NCBI RefSeq assembly: GCF_007004135.1 | Contig: NZ_VJMG01000001.1 | Span: forward strand, 1-64,000 | DNA length: 64,000 nucleotides | Reading direction: 5' to 3' | Source: Affinirhizobium straminoryzae | Lineage (GTDB): Bacteria > Pseudomonadota > Alphaproteobacteria > Rhizobiales > Rhizobiaceae | In this document: positions 26,822-35,723 of the stretch, in pieces | Position numbering within the stretch: position 1 is the stretch's first letter | Layout of the letters: each line of letters opens with the position of its first letter | Made by a program: the position numbers and the translations under genes | The notes under the pieces: model-generated | Seen by the model: only the letters and a program-made list of their open reading frames with translations | Told to the model about the DNA's origin: nothing | Database searches by the model: none

Positions 26822-27118
26822 GTCCGGCAGGACAGAGGGGGGTAGCCCCATCCGCGAACGTCCAACGACAGATCCCTAACCCATTGATTGGACACGCTTT
26901 CCGACAGGCCTCCGCACAAAGCCTCCAAGCCTCCGGCAAAAAAAAACACCCTCGCAATTTCCCCACCCCCAAAATCCATGCCTACAATCGCCTCGTCCCG
27001 CAGCGGATACACCGGCAGGCGTGCCGGCGATGCGGGGCCGGTTCGGGGCAGGCGGGTGAGACGCAAAACCGCCTGAGCCGGGTCCGTCAACAGGGTCCCC
27101 CTCCGGCGACCGGGTGGA

Positions 27119-27151
27119 GGACAAGGCGCGTCGGACGTCTGCGCCTTGTCC
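27119..27151. repeat. Perfect 11-bp hairpin
   Basis: GGACAAGGCGC (27119-27129) and GCGCCTTGTCC (27141-27151) form an uninterrupted 11-bp stem with an 11-base loop. It is followed only by TTC, so termination would be weak. No gene on either side is clearly served by it. Confidence 0.7.
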
Positions 27152-27339
27152 TTCAACGCTCCCAGCTGCGCGTCGGGCGTGCCTTATGTGGCACACATGG
27201 GGAAGGCCGGCAGGGGCCGCATCGCCCGTTGTCCGCCCGCATCCGTCCCGCACGGGAAGGATGACGGGAACGGCGATGGCAAACGGCACCACAGGCCTTT
27301 CAGACAGAGGGACCGACCGGCGGGCACAAACAACCGAAC

Positions 27340-27395
27340 GGGGCGCTGAGAGGTGTCACATATAAACTACCCGACGAGGCAGCTTTCAGCGCCCC
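27340..27395. repeat. Long-loop hairpin, 10-13 bp stem
   Basis: GGGGCGCTGA (27340-27349) pairs perfectly with TCAGCGCCCC (27386-27395), and three further pairs (one G-T) extend it inward. The loop of about 30 bases is AT-rich (CACATATAAACTACC) in GC-rich surroundings. It may be a structured RNA or the ends of a small decayed element. Confidence 0.6.
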
Positions 27396-27543
27396 GGCCG
27401 AATGCAGCGTCACAGCACGGGTCGAAACCGGCCGCGTGAAGAATGGCGGCTGCGCACGGCGCATCGGCCGGCAGCGGAGAGAATTCGGGTCCCTGTGGAA
27501 AGCGGGCAAAACGACCTCCATTTACCTCCGGTTAAACAAGTTT

Positions 27544-27558
27544 GTTCCGCCTTCGTTC
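27544..27558 (+). promoter_or_regulatory. LexA (SOS) box 1
   Basis: GTTC (27544-27547), seven bases, GTTC (27555-27558): an exact match to the alphaproteobacterial LexA site GTTC-N7-GTTC. It lies 64 bases before the 36-codon ORF and 16 bases before a second, oppositely oriented box. Confidence 0.8.
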
Positions 27559-27573
27559 TTTTTGTTGACGGGT

Positions 27574-27588
27574 GAACATATTTGGAAC
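27574..27588 (-). promoter_or_regulatory. LexA (SOS) box 2
   Basis: GAAC (27574-27577), seven bases, GAAC (27585-27588): the LexA direct repeat read on the minus strand. Its centre is 30 bases, about three helical turns, from box 1. A TTGACG (27565-27570) just before it could be the -35 element of the downstream ORF, so LexA bound here would cover the promoter spacer. Confidence 0.82.
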
Positions 27589-27621
27589 AAAGTAGAAACA
27601 TAACGGAAAAGGAGAGCGCTG

Positions 27622-27732
27622 ATGACTGACTACCTCCGCGATGTGGCTGCTTTTGCCTCCATGATGACCTTTCTCGTCTGCGTCTGCGTTTACCTCATGG
27701 CCATGGGGCCGGGCGGTGTCCCCACATTTTAA
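27622..27732 (+). CDS. 36-aa membrane peptide behind two LexA boxes
   Basis: A 36-aa ORF with an excellent AAAAGGAG site (27607-27614) 7 bases before the ATG. Residues about 8-28 form one hydrophobic helix containing two cysteines (FLVCVCVYLMAM), with a short charged N-terminus and a Gly/Pro tail. It lies 33 bases after a LexA box and 48 bases before dnaE. In Caulobacter the LexA-controlled 29-aa membrane peptide SidA blocks cell division on DNA damage; I infer an analogous, not necessarily homologous, role here. I know no named family for this sequence. Confidence 0.7.
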   Translation: MTDYLRDVAAFASMMTFLVCVCVYLMAMGPGGVPTF

Positions 27733-27780
27733 GGTGATGCGGAAAGCTTCGGCTGGACTTCACCCCTCCGAGACCGGACA

Positions 27781-30700
27781 ATGGCTGCCTCTGAATCGGA
27801 TGGCGGCGACATGGCAGATGGAAATGACACGGCGGTTTCGGGCGATCAGACGGAGGCAGATCCGCACTTCGTCCACCTGAGGGTTCATTCCGCCTACTCC
27901 CTGCTGGAAGGGGCGCTGCCGCTCAAGAAGATCCTCGGCAAGGCCGCCTCGGATGGTCAGCCGGCGATTGCCATTACCGATACCAACAATCTGTTCGTCG
28001 CCCTGGAATTTTCCCAGAAGGCCATGGATGAAGGCATCCAGCCGATCATCGGCTGCCAGATGGCCATCGACATGGAGGATCAGGGCGAGGAAAAGCGCGG
28101 CAACCAGAACGGTCTCGCCAAGCTGCCGGCGCTCGTGCTGCTTGCCACCAATGCGGTGGGCTACGAGCGGCTGGTGGATCTCGTCAGCCGTGCCTATCTC
28201 GGCGGTGAAGGCAGTCATCAGGCGGTGCACATCGCCATGTCCTGGCTGGAAGAGGGGGGCGCGGATGGCATCATCGCGCTCACCGGCTTTGCCTCCGGGC
28301 CGATCGATCCGCTGCTGAAGGAAGGCCATGCGGCCCAGGCGGAGCAGCGTCTTCTCCGGCTGAAGGCGGTGTTCGGCGACCGGCTTTATGTCGAGTTGCA
28401 GCGGCATGGCCGCTACGACCGGCGCCACGAACGCCGGCTGATCGAGCTTGCCTACCGCCACGACCTGCCGCTGGTTGCCACCAACGAGGCCTTCTTCCCC
28501 TCGAAAGGCGAATATGACGCGCATGACGCGCTGATGGCGGTGGCGCACAACGCGATCGTGTCCGATGACAGCCGTTTCCGCCTGACGCCGGATCATTATC
28601 TGAAGAGCCGGGCGGACATGGCAAAGCTGTTTGCCGATCTGCCGGAGGCGCTGGACAACACCGTCGAGATCGCGCGGCGCTGCTCCTTCATCCTGAAGAC
28701 GCGCAAACCCATCCTGCCGCGCTTCACCGGCGCGACGGAGGATGCGGAGGAGGCCGAGCGTGCCGAATCGGCGGAACTGCGCCGCCAGTCGGTGGAAGGT
28801 CTGGAACAGCGACTGGCCGCACTCGGCATGGCGGCCGGCTATACCGAACAGGATTACCGCGAGCGGCTGGATTTCGAGCTGTCGGTCATCGAGCGCATGA
28901 AGTTCCCCGGCTACTTCCTGATCGTGTCGGACTTCATCAAATGGGCGAAGACGCAGGATATTCCGGTTGGCCCCGGCCGCGGTTCCGGTGCCGGCTCGCT
29001 GGTCGCCTATGCGCTGACCATCACCGACGTCGATCCCTTGCGCTTCTCGCTGCTGTTCGAGCGCTTCCTCAACCCGGAACGCGTCTCGATGCCGGACTTC
29101 GACATCGACTTCTGCCAGGATCGCCGCGAAGAGGTGATCCGCTACGTGCAGCAGAAATACGGCCGCGAGCAGGTGGCGCAGATCATCACTTTCGGTTCGC
29201 TGCAGGCGCGTGCGGCGCTGCGCGACGTCGGCCGCGTGCTGGAAATGCCCTATGGCCAGGTCGACAAGATCTGCAAGCTGGTGCCGAACAATCCGGCCAA
29301 TCCCACGCCTCTCTCCAAGGCGATCGAGGAGGAGCCGAAGCTGCAGGAGGAGGCGGAGAAGGAACCCGTCGTCGCCCGCCTGCTCGATATCGCCCAGAAG
29401 ATCGAGGGGCTTTACCGCCACGCCTCGACGCATGCCGCCGGCATCGTGATCGGCGACCGGCCGCTGTCGAAGCTTGTGCCGATGTACCGCGATCCGCGCT
29501 CCGACATGCCGGTCACCCAGTTCAACATGAAGTGGGTGGAACAGGCTGGTCTCGTGAAGTTCGACTTCCTCGGCCTGAAGACCCTGACGGTTCTGAAGAC
29601 GGCGGTGGATTTCGTCGCCAAGCGCGATATCCATGTGGATCTCGCAAAGATCCCGCTCGATGACACCAAGACCTACGAGATGCTCTCGCGCGGCGAAACC
29701 ATCGGCGTGTTCCAGGTGGAAAGTGTCGGCATGCGCAAGGCGCTGCTCGGCATGAAGCCGGACTGCATCGAGGATATCATCGCGCTGGTGGCGCTTTATC
29801 GCCCGGGCCCGATGGAAAACATCCCGGTCTACAATGCCCGCAAGCATGGCGAGGAAGAGATCGAATCGATCCATCCGAAGATCGATTACCTCCTGAAGGA
29901 AACGCAGGGCGTCATCGTCTACCAGGAACAGGTCATGCAGATCGCGCAGGTCCTGTCCGGCTATTCGCTCGGCGAAGCCGATCTTCTGCGCCGTGCCATG
30001 GGCAAGAAGATCAAGGAGGAGATGGACAAGCAGCGCGCCCGTTTCGTGGATGGCGCGATCAAGAACGGCGTGTCCAAGCCGCAGGCCGACCTGATCTTCG
30101 ATCTTCTGGCAAAGTTCGCCAATTACGGCTTCAACAAGAGCCACGCCGCGGCTTACGCCATCGTCTCCTACCAGACGGCCTATATGAAGGCGCATTATCC
30201 GGTCGAGTTCCTCGCCGCGTCGATGACCTACGACATGGCCAATACCGAGAAGCTGAACGATTTCCGGCAGGATGCGTCGCGCCTCGGCATCAAGGTGGTG
30301 CCGCCATCGATCCAGACCTCGTTCCGCAAGTTCGAGACCGGCGAGAACTGCATTTTCTATTCGCTGGCCGCCATCAAGGGCGTCGGCGAATCGGCGGTGG
30401 AGCATATCGTTTCGGTGCGCGGCGACACGCCCTTTGCCAGCATCGAGGATTTCTGCCTGCGCATCGATCCCAAGCAGGTGAACCGCCGCGTGCTGGAAAG
30501 CCTGATCTATGCCGGTGCCTTCGATTGCTTCGGCAAGGACCGCGCCGAACTGGTGACGGGCCTCGACCGCATCATCGGCTATGCGCAGCGCGCCGCCGAA
30601 GGCAAGACGAGCGGCCAGCACGACATGTTCGGCTCCTCGTCTGCGGCCGGACCTGAAAAGCTGATCCTGCCCTCCTTCGACCCCTGGACCGCATCGGAAA

Positions 30701-31311
30701 AGCTGATGCGCGAATATCAGGTGCTCGGCTTCTATCTCTCGGCCCATCCGCTCGATACCTACAAGGATGTGCTGGCCAAGATGCGTGTGCAGAATTTTGC
30801 CGAGTTTTCCGCCGCCGTGAAAGCCGGCGCCTCGGCCGGGCGTCTGGCGGGAACCGTGACGGCCAGGCAGGAGCGCAAGACGCGCACCGGCAACAAGATG
30901 GGCATCGTCACCTTCTCGGATGCGACCGGCCAGTTCGAGGCGATCCTGTTTTCCGAGGCGCTCAACCAGTACCGTGACCTTCTGGAGCCAGGCAAATCGC
31001 TGGTGATCACCGTGCAGGCCGACGAGCGGCCGGAAGGCATCGGCCTTCGCATCCAGACGGTCCAGTCGCTGGAAGAAAAATCGGTGCAGATGCAGAAGGC
31101 GCTGCGGGTCTATGTGCGCGATTCCGGTCCGCTGAAAACGGTTGCCCGGCATCTGAATGCCCGGGGCGACGGCCTCGTCTCCTTCATCGTCATCAAGGAT
31201 GACGGCAGGCGGGAAATCGAGGTGGAACTGACGGAGAAATTCCGCCTCTCGCCGGAGATCGCCGCGGCTCTGCGCGCCGCACCCGGCGTTCTGGACGTGG
31301 AACTGGTCTGA
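27781..31311 (+). CDS. dnaE: DNA polymerase III subunit alpha (replicative)
   Basis: Catalytic subunit of the replicative polymerase, 1176 aa, the length of DnaE1 rather than the shorter mutagenic DnaE2. The PHP domain starts FVHLRVHSAYSLLEGALPL near residue 30; the catalytic aspartates are in PDFDIDF (438-444), preceded by VGPGRGSGAGSLVAYAL; a helix-hairpin-helix and an OB-fold (GIVTFSDATGQFEAILFSE) follow. The start is not certain: ATG 27781 has only a weak site, and ATG 27811 is a second choice. It lies 48 bases behind the SOS peptide ORF and may share its transcript. Confidence 0.94.
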   Translation: MAASESDGGDMADGNDTAVSGDQTEADPHFVHLRVHSAYSLLEGALPLKKILGKAASDGQPAIAITDTNNLFVALEFSQKAMDEGIQPIIGCQMAIDMEDQGEEKRGNQNGLAKLPALVLLATNAVGYERLVDLVSRAYLGGEGSHQAVHIAMSWLEEGGADGIIALTGFASGPIDPLLKEGHAAQAEQRLLRLKAVFGDRLYVELQRHGRYDRRHERRLIELAYRHDLPLVATNEAFFPSKGEYDAHDALMAVAHNAIVSDDSRFRLTPDHYLKSRADMAKLFADLPEALDNTVEIARRCSFILKTRKPILPRFTGATEDAEEAERAESAELRRQSVEGLEQRLAALGMAAGYTEQDYRERLDFELSVIERMKFPGYFLIVSDFIKWAKTQDIPVGPGRGSGAGSLVAYALTITDVDPLRFSLLFERFLNPERVSMPDFDIDFCQDRREEVIRYVQQKYGREQVAQIITFGSLQARAALRDVGRVLEMPYGQVDKICKLVPNNPANPTPLSKAIEEEPKLQEEAEKEPVVARLLDIAQKIEGLYRHASTHAAGIVIGDRPLSKLVPMYRDPRSDMPVTQFNMKWVEQAGLVKFDFLGLKTLTVLKTAVDFVAKRDIHVDLAKIPLDDTKTYEMLSRGETIGVFQVESVGMRKALLGMKPDCIEDIIALVALYRPGPMENIPVYNARKHGEEEIESIHPKIDYLLKETQGVIVYQEQVMQIAQVLSGYSLGEADLLRRAMGKKIKEEMDKQRARFVDGAIKNGVSKPQADLIFDLLAKFANYGFNKSHAAAYAIVSYQTAYMKAHYPVEFLAASMTYDMANTEKLNDFRQDASRLGIKVVPPSIQTSFRKFETGENCIFYSLAAIKGVGESAVEHIVSVRGDTPFASIEDFCLRIDPKQVNRRVLESLIYAGAFDCFGKDRAELVTGLDRIIGYAQRAAEGKTSGQHDMFGSSSAAGPEKLILPSFDPWTASEKLMREYQVLGFYLSAHPLDTYKDVLAKMRVQNFAEFSAAVKAGASAGRLAGTVTARQERKTRTGNKMGIVTFSDATGQFEAILFSEALNQYRDLLEPGKSLVITVQADERPEGIGLRIQTVQSLEEKSVQMQKALRVYVRDSGPLKTVARHLNARGDGLVSFIVIKDDGRREIEVELTEKFRLSPEIAAALRAAPGVLDVELV

Positions 31312-31352
31312 GGCTTGGACGGGCGGCGTTTCTTGCTGCCCTCGTTAAGGGA

Positions 31353-32627
31353 TCAGAACTCCAGCGCGCTGTGGCCGCGATGGGTCAGCGTGATGAAATC
31401 CGTGCCCTTCGTGGTTTCCTTTTCGGTGCCGGTATCGGTGATGGTGAGCGACGCGCCAGCGGTCAGCAGCGCGCCGATGCGCGCCGCAAGGTCTGCGGGC
31501 ACGTGGATGCGGTCGAGCACGGCCGAAAGCGCCTGCGGGCCCTCCAGCGCCCCTTGGGTGATACCGAGACGCTGGCGCTCCTCCGAGGAGAGGTCGTTCG
31601 GCAGCGACAGCCCCTGCCAGGAGGCGGAACCGCTTGCCGCATCGACCCGCACGGCGGTCAGGAAATGCGTGCCGAGCGCCATCTGCGGCGCGTCGAAGGC
31701 GACCGGTTCCGACAGCACGTCCTCAAAATTCTGCCGGACAAGGAGCTGGCCGGCCGGCGGCATGTCGCGTCCGGCCGAGTCATAGAGCGCTGAAATGAGT
31801 GCCGGAGTGACCAGGGGCCCCTTCTGCGGCAGGCCTTTCCAGCGTTTGTAGCCGGCGATCGCCTGACGCGTTGCGGGACCAAGGATGCCATCGGCGGCAC
31901 CGGCATCGAAACCGAGATCCGTCAGCATGGCCTGCAGATCGGCCATCCGGTCGCGGTCGGTGCGCCGCGTGATGAGGATGCGGATCGGCGGTCCACCCAG
32001 CGTCACGGTGGCCGAGGCGGGGACAGTGCCCGGGGCTGTGGCCGGGATGGAGGCCTGCGGCGCATTCAGCGCCACGTCCACCGCAACGCCGTCCGGCGTC
32101 ACCGCGGCATGACGCTCCGGGGCATCGGACAGCAGCGGCTGCGGCGGCGCGCTGCGCGGCGGCTGGAACAGGGTGGCATGCTGGATCGGTTGCGGGGCGA
32201 CCGGCGCATCGGAGATCACCACATGCATGCCGAGCCCCGTCATGCCGTACAGCGTCCGGGCAAACGCCGCCGGCAGCCGCACGCAGCCATGCGAGGCCGG
32301 ATAGTCGGGGACGCTGCTCGATTCGTGCAGCGCAATGCCGGACCAGGTGAGGCGCTGCATCCAGGGCATCGGTGCGTCGGAATAGATGTTCGACTTGTGG
32401 TGCCGCGCCTTCTGCAGCACCGAAAAGATGCCGGTCGGCGTCTCATGGCCGGCCTTGCCGGTGGAAACACGCGAGGTTGCCACCACCGCGCCATCCTCAT
32501 AGACGGCCAGCGACTGGGTCTGGCGGGATACGACGATCTGCAGCGTTCGCGCATCAGCGGCGCCCGCCACCGAGGGCAGGGCGACAGTGGCAAGAAGCAG
32601 CAGGCGGGCAAGGAGGAGAGGGGGCAT
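31353..32627 (-). CDS. L,D-transpeptidase (YkuD) with peptidoglycan-binding domain
   Basis: Periplasmic enzyme expected to form 3-3 cross-links in peptidoglycan or attach proteins to it. The 424-aa product has a signal peptide (about 1-23), the YkuD domain with HESSSVPDYPASHGCVRLP (catalytic Cys115), a Pro/Ala linker, and a C-terminal peptidoglycan-binding helix bundle (MLTDLGFDAGAADGILGPAT). Methionine at 32627 is chosen because the signal peptide starts there; the frame is open to 32672. It converges with dnaE. Confidence 0.88.
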   Translation of the reverse strand: MPPLLLARLLLLATVALPSVAGAADARTLQIVVSRQTQSLAVYEDGAVVATSRVSTGKAGHETPTGIFSVLQKARHHKSNIYSDAPMPWMQRLTWSGIALHESSSVPDYPASHGCVRLPAAFARTLYGMTGLGMHVVISDAPVAPQPIQHATLFQPPRSAPPQPLLSDAPERHAAVTPDGVAVDVALNAPQASIPATAPGTVPASATVTLGGPPIRILITRRTDRDRMADLQAMLTDLGFDAGAADGILGPATRQAIAGYKRWKGLPQKGPLVTPALISALYDSAGRDMPPAGQLLVRQNFEDVLSEPVAFDAPQMALGTHFLTAVRVDAASGSASWQGLSLPNDLSSEERQRLGITQGALEGPQALSAVLDRIHVPADLAARIGALLTAGASLTITDTGTEKETTKGTDFITLTHRGHSALEF

Positions 32628-32852
32628 GGCACGGCAGACACATTTCGGGAAAGAACCATGATAAAGGATCATGTTTAAGGAAGGGTTTCCTGCGCCCGCC
32701 TCATCCCGTTCCGTGTTTCACGAAAGGCAAAGGCCGCGCATTGCAGCCCGCGTCCCGACGCCGACAGCGAAGCGGAGGGAGAGTGCGATCGCTCGTGCTC
32801 GACCATCGCCGGGCCGCTTCCGTCCGGCCCGCCGCGAGCCGGAAGTTACCCG

Positions 32853-34139
32853 CTACGGCTTGCGTGCGCCAAATGTGTAGCCGGTTTCCACGGAGGCCTT
32901 GCCGAACTTGTCGCGCAGCTTGTCCATGGCCGCCTCGGCGGCCGCCCGGCGACCGGCCTGCCGGTCGACGAGATCGGGCGGGTCGGCCCGATCCGGGTCG
33001 GTGAGATCGGTCACGCCGATGCCGATCAGGCGGAATTTCGTGCCGTCGGTTTCCCGTTCCAGCAGCGACAGGCCGGTGCGGAAAATGCGGTCGGCGAGCT
33101 GGGTCGGATCCTCCAGCCGCCGGTTGCGGGTACGGCTGCGGAAATCGGCGGTCTTCAGCTTCAGCACCACCGTCTCACCGGCGACCTGCTGCTTCTTGAG
33201 GCGGCTGGAGACCTTTTCGGAAAGGCGCCGCAGCACCGGCACCAGATCCTCGTAGCGCGCGATATCCTCGAAGAAGGTGGTTTCGGCGGAAACACTTTTC
33301 GCCGGTTCGTTGGGATGCACCGTACGGTCATCGATGCCGCGCGCCAGCCGGAACAGGCGCTGCCCCATGGTGCCATATCGGCGCATCAGATCGCTTTCCG
33401 CCATGGTCTGCAGCTGGCCGATGGTGCGGATGCCATCCGCTTCCAGCGTCGCCGCAAACGCCTTTCCGACGCCCCAGATGGTGGTGACCGGGCGCGGCGC
33501 GAGGAATGCCACCGCTTCCTCCCGGCCAATCACCGAAAAGCCGCGCGGCTTCTGCAGGTCGGACGCCACCTTGGCGAGGAACTTGCAGTAGGACAGGCCG
33601 ACCGAGAGCGTGATGCCGATTTCGCTTTCCACGCGCCGCACCAGCCTTGCCAGGATACGCGCCGGCGGATCGTGGTGCAGCCGTTCGGTGCCGGAGAGAT
33701 CGAGGAAGGCCTCGTCGATGGACAGCGGCTGGACGAGCGGCGTCAGTTCCTGGAAGAGCGTGCGCACCTGCCGGCCGACTGTCGCATATTTCTCCATGTT
33801 CGGGGGAATGACCACGGCATCGGGACAGGCCTCCAGCGCCTTGAACATCGGCATGGCCGAGCGCACCCCGCTGATGCGTGCGATGTAGCAGGCCGTCGAG
33901 ACGACGCCGCGCTTGCCGCCGCCGATGATCACCGGCTTGTCGGCCAGTTCCGGATTGTCGCGCTTCTCGACGGAGGCGTAGAAGGCATCGCAATCGATAT
34001 GGGCGATGGTGAGATCATAGAGTTCCGGGTGGTAGACGAGGCGCGGGCTGCCGCAGGCACGGCACCGCCGCCTTCCGTCCGGTTGCCCGGTCAGGCAGTC
34101 GCGACAAAAGCCGGGATCGAGGGCAAAAGGCTGCGTCAT
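32853..34139 (-). CDS. dinB: DNA polymerase IV with N-terminal zinc ribbon
   Basis: Y-family translesion polymerase, 428 aa. The N-terminus carries a possible zinc ribbon (Cys12, Cys15, Cys26, Cys29), a feature of rhizobial DinB. Catalytic acids are Asp49 in [12 protein letters not shown] and Asp142-Glu143 in [11 protein letters not shown]; the little finger domain follows. The ATG at 34139 stands only 5 bases after a LexA box, implying SOS induction from a promoter with a very short leader. An upstream TTG (34184) would place the box inside the gene and is less likely. Confidence 0.93.
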   Translation of the reverse strand: MTQPFALDPGFCRDCLTGQPDGRRRCRACGSPRLVYHPELYDLTIAHIDCDAFYASVEKRDNPELADKPVIIGGGKRGVVSTACYIARISGVRSAMPMFKALEACPDAVVIPPNMEKYATVGRQVRTLFQELTPLVQPLSIDEAFLDLSGTERLHHDPPARILARLVRRVESEIGITLSVGLSYCKFLAKVASDLQKPRGFSVIGREEAVAFLAPRPVTTIWGVGKAFAATLEADGIRTIGQLQTMAESDLMRRYGTMGQRLFRLARGIDDRTVHPNEPAKSVSAETTFFEDIARYEDLVPVLRRLSEKVSSRLKKQQVAGETVVLKLKTADFRSRTRNRRLEDPTQLADRIFRTGLSLLERETDGTKFRLIGIGVTDLTDPDRADPPDLVDRQAGRRAAAEAAMDKLRDKFGKASVETGYTFGARKP

Positions 34140-34144
34140 GTCCG

Positions 34145-34159
34145 GAACAAAGGTTGAAC
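34145..34159 (-). promoter_or_regulatory. LexA (SOS) box of dinB
   Basis: On the minus strand the sequence is GTTC, seven bases, GTTC, an exact alphaproteobacterial LexA site, ending 5 bases before the dinB start. A TTGTGC and TAAGGT pair 17 bases apart just upstream could be its promoter. Confidence 0.82.
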
Positions 34160-34259
34160 ATGGCGACCTTAATCCCCTTGCCAATGCTGCACAAGGGGTG
34201 CGCGTGGCGACGGCCTGCGCAACTGTGGACGTCGTGACGCAGACAAAAAGTCCCAGACG

Positions 34260-34904
34260 TCAGTGGTTGGAAAAATGCTTCAGCAGATGCGCTTCGGCAT
34301 CGCGCCAGTCGCGGGCCTGTACCACATGCGGGCCGGGCTTCGGCGCATGGCGATGCATCTCGCTTTCCGGCATCAGATGGACGAGAAGGCACTGCGGCAC
34401 GCTTTCGGCCACCGAGACGTGATTGTGCGCCATGTCGTCGATGAAGGCGAGCGGCAGCGGGCGTGCCCCATGCATCTGACGCACCACCGGCCCCTTCGGG
34501 CTTTCGGTGGCGAGCAGCGGGAAGGTGAGGTCCAGCCGGTCGAGCAGGCGGCGGCGCATCAGCGTGTAGCGCGGTGGCATGGCGGTAAGGAACACCACGT
34601 CGGCGCTTTCGCCAATCCGTTTCAGGGTGGAAACCGCATCGCCAAACGGTGTCTGCCAGTCCTCCTGCGCCTCGAAGAAGTCGAGCACCAGCTGGCTGAC
34701 CAGCGCGTCGTCCACCGGCACCTCGTCGCGCGCGGAGACGATATTGCCATGCAGCCGGTAGGAGCGGGGAAGGAGCCGGTGGCCGAGACTGTCGAGAAAC
34801 CGCTCGAAGGGGTGCAGGAATTCGAGCACGACGTCATCGACATCGCAGACGGCGAGCGGCCGGTCGCCGAGGCGGACATGCGCGAGGTCAACGATCTCGC
34901 TCAT
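34260..34904 (-). CDS. HAD superfamily hydrolase
   Basis: A 214-aa haloacid-dehalogenase-fold protein. The nucleophile motif is AVCDVDDVVLEF near residue 20, motif II is VVFLTAMPP and the late acidic motif is FIDDMAHN. Substrate cannot be told; such proteins are usually small-molecule phosphatases. The start overlaps the DUF3572 stop by four bases (ATGA), so the pair is coupled; an extended frame to 34991 lacks family match. Confidence 0.8.
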   Translation of the reverse strand: MSEIVDLAHVRLGDRPLAVCDVDDVVLEFLHPFERFLDSLGHRLLPRSYRLHGNIVSARDEVPVDDALVSQLVLDFFEAQEDWQTPFGDAVSTLKRIGESADVVFLTAMPPRYTLMRRRLLDRLDLTFPLLATESPKGPVVRQMHGARPLPLAFIDDMAHNHVSVAESVPQCLLVHLMPESEMHRHAPKPGPHVVQARDWRDAEAHLLKHFSNH

Positions 34905-35209
34905 CCGTGGTCTCCCGAATCGAGGCCCGGCCCCGAATAGTGGTGCCAGGCGGCCACCACGGCCTCCGGCTTCCAGTCCCGCGCGGCACAAAATGCCATC
35001 AGGGTCGGCTCATGCCCCATCACGAAGTCGATCATGCCGGCGAGAAAGCCGGGATCGCCGATCGCACCGCGCAGCTGTTCCACCTGCACGCCCGACAGGG
35101 ACAGAAAACGACCGAGCATGTCCGGTTCCTCCGCAAGCCATTGCAGAATCGCGGTTGCCGTTTCTTCCGCCGAGGCAAGCGATGATGTTTTTCCGATCCC
35201 GCGCGACAT
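34901..35209 (-). CDS. DUF3572 family protein
   Basis: A 102-aa helical protein with AILQWLAEEPDMLGRFLSLSG and AALDFVMGHE-like text (IDFVMGHEPTLMAFCAARDW), the signature of DUF3572, found beside divK in rhizobia. Function unknown. It is divergent from divK, with about 125 bases between them holding both promoters. Confidence 0.85.
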   Translation of the reverse strand: MSRGIGKTSSLASAEETATAILQWLAEEPDMLGRFLSLSGVQVEQLRGAIGDPGFLAGMIDFVMGHEPTLMAFCAARDWKPEAVVAAWHHYSGPGLDSGDHG

Positions 35210-35336
35210 GCTGCAACAAATTACCTTTTCTTCAACCTTATGGCTTTAGACTGTTTGAACCGAATGAATGGAATCGGCCGCAGGCGAGCTTATCTTCAAA
35301 GGATACGCTTGCAAGGCAGGATTTGGGGATGATGTT

Positions 35337-35708
35337 ATGCCCAAGAGGGTCATGATTGTCGAAGACAACGAGCTCAACATGAAGCTCTTCCGCGACCTGA
35401 TCGAGGCCTCGGGTTATGCAACGATCCAGACGCGCAATGGCATGGAAGCGCTAGATCTTGCCCGCAAGCACAAGCCGGACCTCATCCTGATGGACATCCA
35501 GCTGCCGGAGGTTTCTGGGCTGGAGGTGACGAAATGGCTGAAGGAAGATGACGAGTTGCACGTCATCCCGGTCATCGCCGTTACCGCCTTTGCGATGAAG
35601 GGAGATGAGGAGCGCATTCGCCAGGGCGGTTGCGAGGCCTACGTTTCCAAGCCGATTTCCGTGCCGAAGTTTATCGAGACCATCAAGACCTATCTTGGTG
35701 ATGCCTGA
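35337..35708 (+). CDS. divK: Single-domain response regulator DivK
   Basis: Cell-cycle response regulator of 123 aa consisting of one receiver domain. The acidic pocket (Glu9, Asp10), phosphoacceptor Asp53 in [10 protein letters not shown], the Thr of [11 protein letters not shown] and Lys of YVSKPIS are all present. In alphaproteobacteria DivK acts through DivL and CckA to lower CtrA activity. [16 protein letters not shown] is the usual start, so the frame before 35337 is dropped. pleD begins 15 bases after its stop, as in Caulobacter and rhizobia. Confidence 0.94.
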   Translation: MPKRVMIVEDNELNMKLFRDLIEASGYATIQTRNGMEALDLARKHKPDLILMDIQLPEVSGLEVTKWLKEDDELHVIPVIAVTAFAMKGDEERIRQGGCEAYVSKPISVPKFIETIKTYLGDA

Positions 35709-35723
35709 CGCGGGACAAGGGTA

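Larger units (their letters stand above)
26437..27543. other. Repeat-rich spacer without recognisable genes
   Basis: About 1.1 kb in which the open frames overlap on both strands, lack ribosome binding sites and run through palindromic repeats. It holds several hairpin-forming elements (listed separately) and a nine-A run near 26939. It ends at the LexA boxes in front of the 36-codon ORF. I see no intact gene. Confidence 0.6.

Noticed and set aside
26545-27365. Open frames on both strands of the 26.4-27.5 kb spacer
   Set aside because: They overlap each other, cross rhizobial palindromes and have no ribosome binding sites.
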